A stretch of DNA of 64,000 nucleotides, taken from NCBI RefSeq assembly GCF_031846385.1, contig NZ_JAVRHV010000005.1:62001-126000 (forward strand). The letters run 5' to 3'. Within the stretch, counting starts at the first letter, position 1; every line of letters starts with the position of its first letter. The position numbers were made by a program, and so were the translations under genes. Shown here piece after piece: positions 51,519-60,923 of this stretch. The notes under the pieces are model-generated. The model worked only from the letters and a program-made list of their open reading frames with translations. It was not told where the DNA came from and did no database searches. This DNA comes from Urechidicola vernalis (GTDB lineage Bacteria; Bacteroidota; Bacteroidia; Flavobacteriales; Flavobacteriaceae).

Positions 51519-51932
51519 ATGGCAAAAATAGAAATGGAATGGAAAGGCGGAAACGCTTTTGAATCTGCACACGACGACGGAATTGTACTAATCGATAATC
51601 CAGCAGAAGGGGAAGAATCTAGAGGAATGCGTCCGAAGGCATTGATGCTTTCTTCATTGGCAGGATGTTCTGCGTTAGACATTGTTTCTTTGTTAAAAAA
51701 GATGCGTGCTGAGGTAGACGATTTAAAAATTGACGTATCGGCTGAATTAACCGATGAGCACCCAAAAATTTACAAGGATGTAGTAATGACATATAAATTT
51801 TATGGTTCAGATTTTAAAAAGGATAAAATTCAGAAAGCGATTGATTTATCAGTAGATCAATATTGTGGTGTAATGGGAATGTTCCGTAAATTTACGGATG
51901 TAGCTATTGAAGTGGAATACCACGAAAGTTAA
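51519..51932 (+). CDS. OsmC-family peroxiredoxin-like protein
   Basis: 137 aa. The two redox cysteines of OsmC/Ohr proteins are seen in SSLAGCSALDIVSLL (about residues 44-58) and in YCGVMGMF near 116. The N-terminal half is beta-rich (MEWKGGNAFESAHDDG), followed by the central long helix, as in the family. It probably detoxifies organic hydroperoxides. The OsmC branch is supported over Ohr by the shorter N-terminus, but this is not certain. A diverged palindromic repeat follows. Confidence 0.88.
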   Translation: MAKIEMEWKGGNAFESAHDDGIVLIDNPAEGEESRGMRPKALMLSSLAGCSALDIVSLLKKMRAEVDDLKIDVSAELTDEHPKIYKDVVMTYKFYGSDFKKDKIQKAIDLSVDQYCGVMGMFRKFTDVAIEVEYHES

Positions 51933-51938
51933 GAATAC

Positions 51939-52042
51939 GTCATTTGGATTGGTGGCTGAGCGTAGTCGAAGCGACCGTTTGTAATGACGAAATGAAAATT
52001 GCAAGAAAAAGACAAGACCCTTCGACTTTGCTCAGGGTGACA
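51939..52042. repeat. Flavobacterial palindromic repeat, copy 3 (diverged)
   Basis: GGCTGAGCGTAGTCGAAG (51954-51971) and CTTCGACTTTGCTCAGG (52020-52036) pair over a long loop; flanks GTCAT and GTGACA mark the ends. It lies between the OsmC-like gene and recJ. Confidence 0.55.
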
Positions 52043-52052
52043 AAACACAGGC

Positions 52053-53750
52053 ATGCGCTGGATATTAGAAGACCAACCGGAACTTGAAAAAGTTAACACA
52101 CTCGCCAAACAATTGAACGGTGATAGGTTGATTGCGTCTTTATTAATTCAGCGCGGTATCGAAACCTTTGACCAAGCAAAAGCATTTTTTAGACCCTCAT
52201 TAAGTGATTTGCACGATCCATATTTATTAAAAGATATGGATAAGGCAGTGGCTCGTATTGAAAAGGCAATCGAAAAAGACGAGAATATCTTGGTTTATGG
52301 CGATTATGATGTTGATGGCACTACCGCTGTGTCTTTAGTTTCCTCTTATTTATTAAAACATTATCCAAATGTTGCGACCTATATTCCAGACAGGTATGCA
52401 GAAGGGTATGGAGTTTCTTATAAAGGAATTGATTTTGCAGATGACAATGATTTCTCTTTAATTATAGCGCTAGATTGTGGAATTAAAGCCATTGAAAAAG
52501 TAGCCTATGCAAAAGAGAAAGGAATAGATTTTATCATTTGCGACCATCATAGGCCAGGGAAATCCGTGCCAAATGCTGTGGCGGTTTTAGACGCGAAACA
52601 AGAGGATTGCTCTTATCCATTCGATGAGTTATGTGGCTGTGGTGTTGGTTTTAAATTGATTCAGGCACTTGGAAAAAATAGAGGTGAAACCATTGACGAT
52701 TTGTTACCGTATTTAGATTTGGTAGCAACTGCGATTGCGGCAGATATTGTTCCGATGACTGGCGAAAATAGGGTATTGGCTTATTACGGTTTGCAAATGA
52801 TTAACAAAGCACCGAGGGCTGGGTTTAATGCTGTTATTCATCAATTACATAAAAACGAATTAACTATTACAGATGTCGTTTTTGTGATTGCACCCAGAAT
52901 TAATGCTGCTGGAAGAATGAAACATGGACAATATGCCGTGGATTTGTTAACTGAGACGGATTTTGAGAAAGCTTCTAAAATTGCAGGAGAAATAGAAGAT
53001 TTTAACAAGAACAGAAAAGAACTAGATAAAAAAATTACGGATGAAGCACTTAGACAAATTACAGAGAATGCTGAAGAGCAAAACGTTTCGACTGTTGTTT
53101 ATAGCGAAACTTGGCATAAAGGTGTTATTGGCATTGTGGCTTCTAGACTCATAGAAACCTATTATAAACCAACCTTAGTTTTTACCAAAAGTGGAGATAA
53201 GTTAGCGGCGTCTGCAAGATCTGTAAAAGGATTTGATGTTTATAACGCTTTAGATCAATGTTCCGAATTTATAGAACAATTTGGCGGTCATAAATATGCA
53301 GCCGGACTTACCTTACTTCCTGAAAATTACAGGAATTTCAAACAAAAATTTGAGGAGGTTGTTGCAGCAACCTTACCAGAGGAATTAAAAACGCCCGAGG
53401 TAAAAATAAATGCAGAATTAGAATTAGAACAAATCACGCCGAAATTCTACAGTATTTTAAAACAATTTGCGCCATTTGGTCCTAATAATATGCGACCTGT
53501 TTTTAAATCAGAAGGGCTTAGAGATAACGGCTATGGTAAATGTGTTGGCGAAGATAAAACACATTTAAAAGTTGGGATTATCAATGGTGTAGATAAGAAA
53601 ACCTATAGCGGTATTGGGTTTGGTTTAGGATCAAAAGAGAAATTGATTTCGAATGGTAAAGCCTTTAAAGCAGTATTTAATTTAGACGAAAATCACTGGA
53701 ATGGTAATACATCTATTCAGTTATTACTAAAGGATATTCAGGAGGAATAA
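52053..53750 (+). CDS. recJ: Single-stranded-DNA-specific exonuclease RecJ
   Basis: 565 aa DHH/DHHA1 phosphoesterase, 5'-3' single-strand exonuclease in recombination and repair. Motif I is YGDYDVDGTTAVS, followed by LIIALDCGIKA, motif III ICDHHRPGKSVP, and further DHHA1 motifs ending GFDVYNALDQCSEFIEQFGGHKYAAGLTL. The C-terminal OB-like region (LKQFAPFGPNNMRPVF) is present. The ATG at 52053 lies 10 nt after the end of the palindromic repeat. Confidence 0.95.
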   Translation: MRWILEDQPELEKVNTLAKQLNGDRLIASLLIQRGIETFDQAKAFFRPSLSDLHDPYLLKDMDKAVARIEKAIEKDENILVYGDYDVDGTTAVSLVSSYLLKHYPNVATYIPDRYAEGYGVSYKGIDFADDNDFSLIIALDCGIKAIEKVAYAKEKGIDFIICDHHRPGKSVPNAVAVLDAKQEDCSYPFDELCGCGVGFKLIQALGKNRGETIDDLLPYLDLVATAIAADIVPMTGENRVLAYYGLQMINKAPRAGFNAVIHQLHKNELTITDVVFVIAPRINAAGRMKHGQYAVDLLTETDFEKASKIAGEIEDFNKNRKELDKKITDEALRQITENAEEQNVSTVVYSETWHKGVIGIVASRLIETYYKPTLVFTKSGDKLAASARSVKGFDVYNALDQCSEFIEQFGGHKYAAGLTLLPENYRNFKQKFEEVVAATLPEELKTPEVKINAELELEQITPKFYSILKQFAPFGPNNMRPVFKSEGLRDNGYGKCVGEDKTHLKVGIINGVDKKTYSGIGFGLGSKEKLISNGKAFKAVFNLDENHWNGNTSIQLLLKDIQEE

Positions 53751-53753
53751 TTA

Positions 53754-54800
53754 TTATTGTTCTTTTATCAGGTAAATATAAACAGGATAATGATCGCTAT
53801 ACCCACCAGTAAAGGTGTTGTTTTGGCCCCAACTTCTAAATGGATAGCCCTTGTAGTTTCCTCTCTTTTGAGTTAAGTAACTCGGATTAAAAATTCCAGA
53901 TTTATAAAATTGATAGTTATTATATTCTTTTGCAATAAAAGGTTGGGAAATTAGAATTTGGTCGAACATGTTTAAATTATCTCTAAAACCTAGAGAACTA
54001 TGCCCATTTTTAAAATGAGATTTAAATGGATTGTACAGAGATACATCAGAAACACCCTCTTTATTTGCTGATATTTTTAGAGTTTCTTCGAGATACTCGG
54101 CTGTTGGGTTTTCATTCAAATCGCCCATTAGAATAATTTTCGGACGCTTGAATTCGTTTCTTACTTCTTCTATAATTTGCGCTGAAAGTTCAGCAGACTT
54201 CACTCTTAAATATTCTGTTTTTTGCTGCCCTCTTTGCTGAGATGGCCAATGAGTAATTATTAAATGAATGAGTTCATTGTCTAAATAGCCAGTAACCAAC
54301 AATTGATTTCGGGTTTTTATCCTATATCCTTTGTCATTGAATGCAAACAGTTCAAAAGTTTTAAAATTGATGGGTTCAAAACTCCCTTTTTTATAAAGTA
54401 GCGCAACGTCTATTCCTCTCCAATCGGGCGAATCTACATGTATATAATCATAGTTTTGATTTTTTATATGCTCTGTTTTTATAAGATCTTTGAGTACAGC
54501 TTTGTTTTCAATTTCGGCTAAGCCTATTAATGTTGGACTTGTTTTGGTAGTCTCTTTGCCAATTTCAGAAATTACGCGAGCTATATTATTTATTTTGCTC
54601 CAATAGGCATCAGATTTACTGGTTTTAAGTTTCAGAATTGGACTGTATTCATCTTTAGAATTAGGGTCGTCAATAGTGTCAAATAAATTTTCAACATTAT
54701 AAAATGCAACAGTATGAATATTATACGTCTTACTATTGTTTTGAGCCGTGGATTGAAGGCACACCAAAAACACTAAAAATTTTAGAGAAATAGATTTCAT
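53754..54800 (-). CDS. Exported endonuclease/exonuclease/phosphatase-family protein (copy 2)
   Basis: 348 aa. Signal peptide LKFLVFLVCLQSTAQ. DNase I-like (EEP) fold with VAFYNVENLFDTID (31-44), Glu in GLAEIENKAVL, the His in ITHWPSQQRG, ILMGDLNENP, and the terminal GYSDHYPVYIY with catalytic Asp-His. The EEP family hydrolyses phosphodiesters of nucleic acids or phosphate esters of lipids and inositol phosphates. It is about half identical by eye to the EEP gene at 55433, with DUF922 between them. It is exported, probably extracellular or on the surface. Confidence 0.88.
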   Translation of the reverse strand: MKSISLKFLVFLVCLQSTAQNNSKTYNIHTVAFYNVENLFDTIDDPNSKDEYSPILKLKTSKSDAYWSKINNIARVISEIGKETTKTSPTLIGLAEIENKAVLKDLIKTEHIKNQNYDYIHVDSPDWRGIDVALLYKKGSFEPINFKTFELFAFNDKGYRIKTRNQLLVTGYLDNELIHLIITHWPSQQRGQQKTEYLRVKSAELSAQIIEEVRNEFKRPKIILMGDLNENPTAEYLEETLKISANKEGVSDVSLYNPFKSHFKNGHSSLGFRDNLNMFDQILISQPFIAKEYNNYQFYKSGIFNPSYLTQKRGNYKGYPFRSWGQNNTFTGGYSDHYPVYIYLIKEQ

Positions 54801-54884
54801 AGCACCTTAAAAGTACTAAACTTTTTTTTAAATACTAAATTAATCAGCTGATTGTTAGCGAATAGTATGTTGGATTGGAAATAC

Positions 54885-55430
54885 CTAAGATTGAAGTAAG
54901 CTGTTTATTTTTTCTACCCAAAGGTTATTCTGAACTTCATTTATGCTATGATTCGATTCTTTGTCAAATGCTTGCTGCATTTCTCTGCATGCTGCCCAAA
55001 GTTTTTTGTATACTCCGTAATAAGTATCGAAGTTGGCAATTTTTTCTGCCTGAAGCTTTTTGAACTCCACTCTCATTTTTCGAGCAAAAAGTTCAGCGAT
55101 ATCAAAGTGAAGTTGCTCGTGCTGCAACAAGTAGTCGTTCATTTCAACAACCCAAGAATGGTTTTTATAAAAATAGGCCTTAACAGTTAATTCGTTAAAA
55201 TTCTTGATGTTATTATTTTCATCAACAATTACCTTAGAAGGTGTAATCTCTATTTTATAAGAAGTTAAAGCCGCAGCGTACACATCTTCATTTGGTTGTC
55301 CTTGAAAATCTTTCCATTCAAGTTTTCTGCTCTTAGACCATTGAATATTATCTTGTGCCGTTATAGATTGAAAAATGATGCAGGCAATTAGTAAAAAGAA
55401 TATGGTTCGGCGGTTATTCACACGTATCAA
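54885..55430 (-). CDS. DUF922 exported putative metalloprotease
   Basis: 181 aa. Signal peptide (FFLLIACIIFQSITAQ) followed by LEWKDFQGQP, and a zinc-binding HExxH in LLQHEQLHFDIAELFARK. This is the DUF922 family, which is predicted to be a secreted Zn-dependent protease. Its start is 2 nt from the stop of the upstream EEP gene (55433), so they are cotranscribed; the second EEP gene follows 84 nt later. What it cleaves is unknown. Confidence 0.8.
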   Translation of the reverse strand: MIRVNNRRTIFFLLIACIIFQSITAQDNIQWSKSRKLEWKDFQGQPNEDVYAAALTSYKIEITPSKVIVDENNNIKNFNELTVKAYFYKNHSWVVEMNDYLLQHEQLHFDIAELFARKMRVEFKKLQAEKIANFDTYYGVYKKLWAACREMQQAFDKESNHSINEVQNNLWVEKINSLLQS

Positions 55431-55432
55431 TG

Positions 55433-56473
55433 TTATTTAATTTCTTTTAATAAATATATATATGATGGATAATGATCACTATATCCACCTGTATAAGTTC
55501 CGTATGAGAAACTTCTAAACGGATATCCTTTATAACGTCCTTTTTTTGAGATTAAGTATTTAGGATTGAAAATATTTGCCTGATACAACTTGTAGCTTTC
55601 AAATTCATTTTTGGTTGTGACTAGCTGTGAACTCACTAAAATTTGATCGAATAAGTTGATGTTATCCCTATAACCAGCAGTATTTAGTCCACTATTGTAC
55701 ATGTTTTCATACGGGTTGAAGAGGTCATTTTCTTTAACATCCTCTTTATTTTTTTTAGTTTTTAAAACCTTCTTAAAACTAGATTCAATAGGGTCATCGT
55801 TAAAATCACCCATCGTAATAATCTTGGCATTTGGCTCTTTTTCCCTAACCTCTTTCATAATTTTAAGGTTTAAAGCGGCTGCTTTTTCTCTAAAAGGAAT
55901 ACTCCTAGTTCCTCCTCTTTTAGACGGCCAGTGATTTACAATTATATGAATCTTTTCGTTGTCTAAATAGCCACTAACTAAAAGTTGATCTCTAGTAAAC
56001 ACACGCTCTCCATCTTTTGTATAAATTTTTAATTCATAATTTTTATGATGTGTAGGTTTAAAGTAACGCTCTTGGTATAAAAGCCCTACGTCAATACCTC
56101 TTTCGTCTGGCGAATCGTAGTGTATAATTTTATAATTTTTATCTTTTAAATACGTACCATTTACCAAGTCTGTTAAAACGGTATCGTTTTCAATTTCCAC
56201 CACACCAATAACTGCAGGGCTGTTATTTGCTTTATCAACTCCGATTTCAGACAATACCTTTCCTAATTTGTCAATTTTATCCCAATAAATTCTAGATTTG
56301 TTTGCTTTCATCTCCATTATTGGGCTTGCTTCGTCATTTTTAGCCGGATTGTTAATGGTGTCAAAAAGATTTTCTAGATTGTAAAATGCAACTGTCCTTA
56401 TTTTAAATTGTCGTTCTTGTCCAAAACAGCAAAGACTTATTATAAAAAGAAGAGGAAAGAGGTGTTTTTTCAT
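55433..56473 (-). CDS. Exported endonuclease/exonuclease/phosphatase-family protein (copy 1)
   Basis: 346 aa. Signal peptide (LFPLLFIISLCCFGQ), then the EEP fold with VAFYNLENLFDTIN, the metal-binding Glu in GVVEIENDTV, VNHWPSKRGG, IITMGDFNDDP, and GGYSDHYPSYIY at the end. All catalytic segments are intact. It is the first gene of the minus-strand set with DUF922 and the second EEP gene, and is divergent from the TonB-dependent receptor. The -7 element TACATTTG is at 56506-56499 on the minus strand. Nuclease or phosphodiesterase activity is expected; substrate not determined. Confidence 0.9.
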   Translation of the reverse strand: MKKHLFPLLFIISLCCFGQERQFKIRTVAFYNLENLFDTINNPAKNDEASPIMEMKANKSRIYWDKIDKLGKVLSEIGVDKANNSPAVIGVVEIENDTVLTDLVNGTYLKDKNYKIIHYDSPDERGIDVGLLYQERYFKPTHHKNYELKIYTKDGERVFTRDQLLVSGYLDNEKIHIIVNHWPSKRGGTRSIPFREKAAALNLKIMKEVREKEPNAKIITMGDFNDDPIESSFKKVLKTKKNKEDVKENDLFNPYENMYNSGLNTAGYRDNINLFDQILVSSQLVTTKNEFESYKLYQANIFNPKYLISKKGRYKGYPFRSFSYGTYTGGYSDHYPSYIYLLKEIK

Positions 56474-56498
56474 TTAGTTAGGCAGTTTTTGAGGCAAA

Positions 56499-56578
56499 CA
56501 AATGTAAATAGTTTTTTTCAAGAATATCAGAATAAGAATATAAAGAATTCATTAAACTCCTAAAAAGGTGTAATTTTG
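56499..56578. promoter_or_regulatory. Divergent promoters of the EEP and TonB-dependent receptor genes
   Basis: TACATTTG on the minus strand (56506-56499) serves the EEP gene. TAATTTTG (56571-56578) serves the receptor gene, giving a leader of about 37 nt that contains the direct repeat at 56579-56608. Confidence 0.65.
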
Positions 56579-56608
56579 TTAGTCCAAAAAAAATTGTATT
56601 AGTCCAAA
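56579..56608 (+). repeat. 10-nt direct repeat in the receptor leader
   Basis: TTAGTCCAAA occurs at 56579-56588 and 56599-56608, exactly 20 nt apart, with further partial matches upstream of each. The 20-nt phase (about two helical turns) suggests a protein site just after the -7 element; a leader RNA signal is also possible. Confidence 0.6.
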
Positions 56609-56621
56609 CTTTAGATTACGT

Positions 56622-59444
56622 ATGAAGAAAATTTATATATCATTATTCATGCTGTGTATGAGCGTAATGGCATCGTATGCACAATCTTTGAGTAGTGTAA
56701 AAGGAACGGTTTCGGATAGCCATTCCGCCGAACCCATTGCAAACGTAATGGTAAAAATTATTGGAGCTGATTTGCACCAACTAACACAAGTCGATGGTTC
56801 ATTTGAATTGAAAAATGTACCTATTGGAGAACAATTGATTCAAATTGAAAGAGATGGGTACTACACACAAAATTTTCCAGTTGTTATTAAAGAAGGAGAA
56901 CCTGTTGATTTAGGTGTGATTTTATTGAATGAGGCAGTAGTTCAAATAAATGATTTGAGTGTTATTTCTTTGACCGACGATCAATTGAGTGAAGATGAGG
57001 GGGGCGCTGATAATACCGCTGGTTTATTACAAGCCTCGAGAGATATATTTCTAAATACGGCAGCATTCGAATTTAGCCCTACTTTTTTTAGAGCAAGAGG
57101 CTATAATTCAGAAAATGGCTCCTTGTTAATCAACGGAATTGAAATGAATAAACTCTATAACGGTCGTCCGCAATGGAGTAATTGGGGCGGTTTAAATGAT
57201 GTGATGCGTAATCAGGTTTTCACCAATGGATTGACGGCATCAGATTATACTTTTGGAGGTGTAGCAGGTACAAATAATATTACAATGCGTGCTTCAGAAT
57301 ATGCGCGTGGAGGGCGTGTTTCTTTGGCTTCTTCTAATAGGTCATATTCTGGTAGATTAATGGTTAGTTATTCTTCTGGTTTGTCAGAAAATGGTTGGGC
57401 ATATTCTTTTTCTGCATCAAGAAGATTTGCACACGAAGGCTATAATGATGCGAGTTTATACGATTCAAATTCATTTTTTGCGGCAATAGAGAAAGTTATA
57501 AATGACAAACACAGTCTAAACTTCACCGCTTTTTATACACCGAACAGAAGAGGAAAATCGTCACCAAATACACAAGAAGTATACGATTTAAAAGACACGA
57601 GATACAATGCCTATTGGGGTACACAACGTGGAGAAAAAAGAAATTCTAGAGAACGCCATATTGAAGAACCCGTTTTTATGTTGAATCATTATTGGGACAT
57701 AAATGAAAAAACAACCTTAAATTCAAATATTGCTTTTCAAACGGGTAAAGTTGCAAATAGCAGAATAGATCATGGAGGTATGAATTTGGTTACAGATTCT
57801 TCTGGTAATGATTATTTAATTGGCGGAGGTTCAAATCCAGATCCAACGTACTATCAAAAATTGCCGAGTTATTTTTTAAGAGATGTCGACAACCCGGATT
57901 ATGCAGGAGCGTATCTAGCAACGGAAGACTTTCAAGACGATGGGCAAATGGATTGGCAATCTATGTACGATGCGAATTTGAATTCGGCTAATCTAGGTGG
58001 AAATTCTATTTACGCCTTGTATGATGATAGAAATGACGATACACAATTTACTTTTAATTCTATTTTAAGAACTGAGTTAACTGATAATATTGATTTAAAC
58101 GGATCGGTGTCTTATCGCAATTTAAAATCGGAGAATTTTGCAGCAATAAAAGATTTGTTAGGAGGTACAGGTTTTTTAAATGTTGATTCTTTTTCTGAAA
58201 TTTTAGATGAGTCTCAAAATGACTTACGAAACCCAAATAGGCTTGTTCAAGAAGGAGACCGATTTAAGTATAATTATGAAATTGATGCCTCTATAATTGA
58301 TGCTTTTGCACAAGCTCAATTTCAGTATAACAAAGTTGATTTTTATCTCAGCGGAAAGTTTGCATCTACTAACTACCAAAGAAACGGGTTGTACGAAAAT
58401 GGTCGTTTTCCGGGGGAACGGTCTTATGGAAAAAGTGAAAAATTGAGTTTTTCGAATGCAAGTTTTAAAGGAGGTTTGACTTATAAAATATCAGGACGTC
58501 ATTTGGTAAATTTTAATGCAGGGTATTTATCTAACGCTCCAACTATAAGAAATTCATTTTCTAATTCAAGAGAAAATAATGATGTAGTTAAAGATTTGAC
58601 AAGTGAAAAAATTACGACGGCAGACTTAAGTTATATTTTAAGAACTCCTAAAGTTCAGGCTAGAATTACGGGCTTCTATACAGAGTTTGCTAATGCCACT
58701 GAAATTTCATTTTATTATGCCGATGGAATCTCATTTGTAAATGAACAAGGTGCGGTGGAATCGAGTGCTTTTGTTCAAGAAGTTTTATCGGGTATAGATA
58801 AGAGAAATATAGGAATGGAACTTGGATTAAGTTACCAAATAACACCTACAATTAAATTAAAAGGCGCAGCCGCTATTGGAGATTATATTTACAATAACAA
58901 TCCTAATTTGTATTTGACATCTGATGCTTTTGATGGTAATTTAGTAGATGAACCTGCCTACTTAAAAAATTATCATGTTGCCGGAGGGCCACAACAAGCC
59001 ATGTCAATCGGATTTGAATATAGAGATCCAAATTATTGGTGGTTTGGCGCTACAGGAAATCACTTTTCTAACGGATATTTAGACATTAGTCCATTATCTA
59101 GAACAAGTAATTTCAGTACCGACCCATCAGATGGACAGCCTTTCAATGATTATGATCCAGAAATTGCAAAACAATTGTTAGTGCAAGAACAATTTGATAG
59201 TTACTTTCTTGTGAACGCTGTTGGAGGAAAATCTTGGAGAGTTGATGATTATTTTATAGGGTTCTTTGCTTCGATAAATAACATTCTAAATACAAAGTAC
59301 AAAACAGGAGGTTTCGAACAGTCTAGAAATGCGAATTACCGAGTGTTAAAAGATGATCAAGAAAGAGAAAAACCAATTTTTGGACCTAAATATTGGTATG
59401 GATATGGAGCAACATATTACTTAAATGTGTACTTCAGATTCTAG
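56622..59444 (+). CDS. TonB-dependent receptor (plug and barrel with CarboxypepD_reg-like domain)
   Basis: 940 aa. Signal peptide (LFMLCMSVMASYAQ) followed by a regulatory-like beta-sandwich (about 25-105, SSVKGTVSDSHSAEPIANVMVKI), a plug with FRARGYNSENGSLLINGIEMNKL near 165-187 and SDYTFGGVAGTNNITMRAS near 212-230, then a large barrel ending in YLNVYFRF. It belongs to a receptor branch different from the one at 34247. It transports a ligand over the outer membrane. It pairs with the DUF5689 lipoprotein 34 nt downstream and is divergent from an exported nuclease set, so I infer nucleic-acid-derived ligands. Confidence 0.9.
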   Translation: MKKIYISLFMLCMSVMASYAQSLSSVKGTVSDSHSAEPIANVMVKIIGADLHQLTQVDGSFELKNVPIGEQLIQIERDGYYTQNFPVVIKEGEPVDLGVILLNEAVVQINDLSVISLTDDQLSEDEGGADNTAGLLQASRDIFLNTAAFEFSPTFFRARGYNSENGSLLINGIEMNKLYNGRPQWSNWGGLNDVMRNQVFTNGLTASDYTFGGVAGTNNITMRASEYARGGRVSLASSNRSYSGRLMVSYSSGLSENGWAYSFSASRRFAHEGYNDASLYDSNSFFAAIEKVINDKHSLNFTAFYTPNRRGKSSPNTQEVYDLKDTRYNAYWGTQRGEKRNSRERHIEEPVFMLNHYWDINEKTTLNSNIAFQTGKVANSRIDHGGMNLVTDSSGNDYLIGGGSNPDPTYYQKLPSYFLRDVDNPDYAGAYLATEDFQDDGQMDWQSMYDANLNSANLGGNSIYALYDDRNDDTQFTFNSILRTELTDNIDLNGSVSYRNLKSENFAAIKDLLGGTGFLNVDSFSEILDESQNDLRNPNRLVQEGDRFKYNYEIDASIIDAFAQAQFQYNKVDFYLSGKFASTNYQRNGLYENGRFPGERSYGKSEKLSFSNASFKGGLTYKISGRHLVNFNAGYLSNAPTIRNSFSNSRENNDVVKDLTSEKITTADLSYILRTPKVQARITGFYTEFANATEISFYYADGISFVNEQGAVESSAFVQEVLSGIDKRNIGMELGLSYQITPTIKLKGAAAIGDYIYNNNPNLYLTSDAFDGNLVDEPAYLKNYHVAGGPQQAMSIGFEYRDPNYWWFGATGNHFSNGYLDISPLSRTSNFSTDPSDGQPFNDYDPEIAKQLLVQEQFDSYFLVNAVGGKSWRVDDYFIGFFASINNILNTKYKTGGFEQSRNANYRVLKDDQEREKPIFGPKYWYGYGATYYLNVYFRF

Positions 59445-59478
59445 ATGAAAAATGATACTAAAACATAAAAAAAATAAT

Positions 59479-60909
59479 ATGAAACCAACGAATATAAATA
59501 AAGTTCTTGCGCTTATTCTAATGGCTTTGGTCGTTTTTGCATGTGTACAAGGAGGCGAATACGCAGTACCACCTGTGGGAGGAGAAGAACCTGACATAAT
59601 CGTAAACTCTAGTGTGTCTGCGGTTAAAGAAGCCTGGAATCAGAATAAAAACTCTAACGGCGAAGATATTTACACTTTCGAGGTTACTACTAACGGATTG
59701 TATTTAGAAGGGCATGTCGTTTCAAGTGATTTAGCCGGAAATTTTTATAAAAAATTAATAATACAAGACAAAGCAGAAGGAGCGACTCATGGTATAGAAG
59801 TGCTGGTTGATAAAACGTCTTTATTTGAAACTTTTGAAGTTGGTAGAAAGGTGTATATAAAATTAGATGGGTTAAGTGTTTCTTACGATGACGGAGAAGA
59901 TAAAGATCCATCGGATGGTACACCAGGAAGATACACTTTAGGATTTTTGTTAAATGGTGGCGTAGAAGAAATACCTTCTTTTATCTACTCAGATCATATT
60001 TTAAGATCATTAGAAATAGAAACAATAGTACCTAATGTTGTTTTTGTCGATGATTTCGCCCAAGATCATATCAATACTTTAATTCAGATTCAAGCAATGC
60101 AATTTGAAATAAGTGAATTAGGTAAAACCTATGCGGGTGAAGCAAATGACGAATATGACGGAATGCGTACTTTATTGAGTTGTAATGATGACCTTACAGC
60201 AACATTGCAAACCAGTACATTTTCAGACTTTAAATCATACACCATTGCTGCAGGGCAGGGAGCAATAAACGCCGTGCTGGCGAAAGATTTTAGAGCAGAT
60301 TTCTTTGTACTAATTATCAACGATCCAACATATATAGACTTTTCTAGTGATGTAAGATGTGATCCGGTAATTTTAGATTGTGGAAGCAACCCAATAGGAG
60401 GCGCTACAGTTTTATTTGATGAAAATTTTGACAACACATCAGAATCGGAATTAGAAGCAGATGGTTGGATAAATGTAAACACAAACGGAGGTTCAGAAAA
60501 ATTTGATTGGCGATCTTTTTCAGGAAATGGTTATATGCAAGCTTCCGCTTTTAGAAGTAACGAAACTCCTATGGAAGTATGGTTAGTAACACCTGCAATA
60601 GATTTAAGCACAACGACTGATGAAGAATTAACATTTGATACAAAAGTAGGTTACTATAACGGGGATGCGCTAAGTGTATATGCATCTACAGATTTCACTG
60701 GAGATGTTGATACGGCTACATGGGCGTTGATTCAGGCAGATTTGGCAGATAGCCCTTCTAATGGTTACGGCGCTACTTTAACGCCTTCAGGATCAATAAA
60801 TTTGTCTTGTTTAGAAGGCGAAGTTTATATTGCATTTAAATATTTAGGCGCCGACAGTGGTGTTACAACCACGTTCCAATTAGAAAATGTAAAAGTTACA
60901 GGAAACTAA
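59479..60909 (+). CDS. DUF5689 lipoprotein
   Basis: 476 aa from the ATG at 59479 (MKPTNINKVLALILMALVVFACVQGG); the frame is open to 59452 but this start gives a proper signal peptide with a lipobox at Cys22. DUF5689 spans about residues 30-290; its YLEGHVVSSDLAGNFYKKLIIQD and VGRKVYIKLDGL strands look like an OB-fold. The C-terminal ~150 residues (GWINVNTNGGSEKFDWRSF, YMQASAFRSNE, VWLVTPAIDLS) form a jelly-roll of the choice-of-anchor/cleaved-adhesin type. It is probably the surface partner of the receptor just upstream. Confidence 0.85.
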   Translation: MKPTNINKVLALILMALVVFACVQGGEYAVPPVGGEEPDIIVNSSVSAVKEAWNQNKNSNGEDIYTFEVTTNGLYLEGHVVSSDLAGNFYKKLIIQDKAEGATHGIEVLVDKTSLFETFEVGRKVYIKLDGLSVSYDDGEDKDPSDGTPGRYTLGFLLNGGVEEIPSFIYSDHILRSLEIETIVPNVVFVDDFAQDHINTLIQIQAMQFEISELGKTYAGEANDEYDGMRTLLSCNDDLTATLQTSTFSDFKSYTIAAGQGAINAVLAKDFRADFFVLIINDPTYIDFSSDVRCDPVILDCGSNPIGGATVLFDENFDNTSESELEADGWINVNTNGGSEKFDWRSFSGNGYMQASAFRSNETPMEVWLVTPAIDLSTTTDEELTFDTKVGYYNGDALSVYASTDFTGDVDTATWALIQADLADSPSNGYGATLTPSGSINLSCLEGEVYIAFKYLGADSGVTTTFQLENVKVTGN

Positions 60910-60923
60910 AAAACAATTTATAG

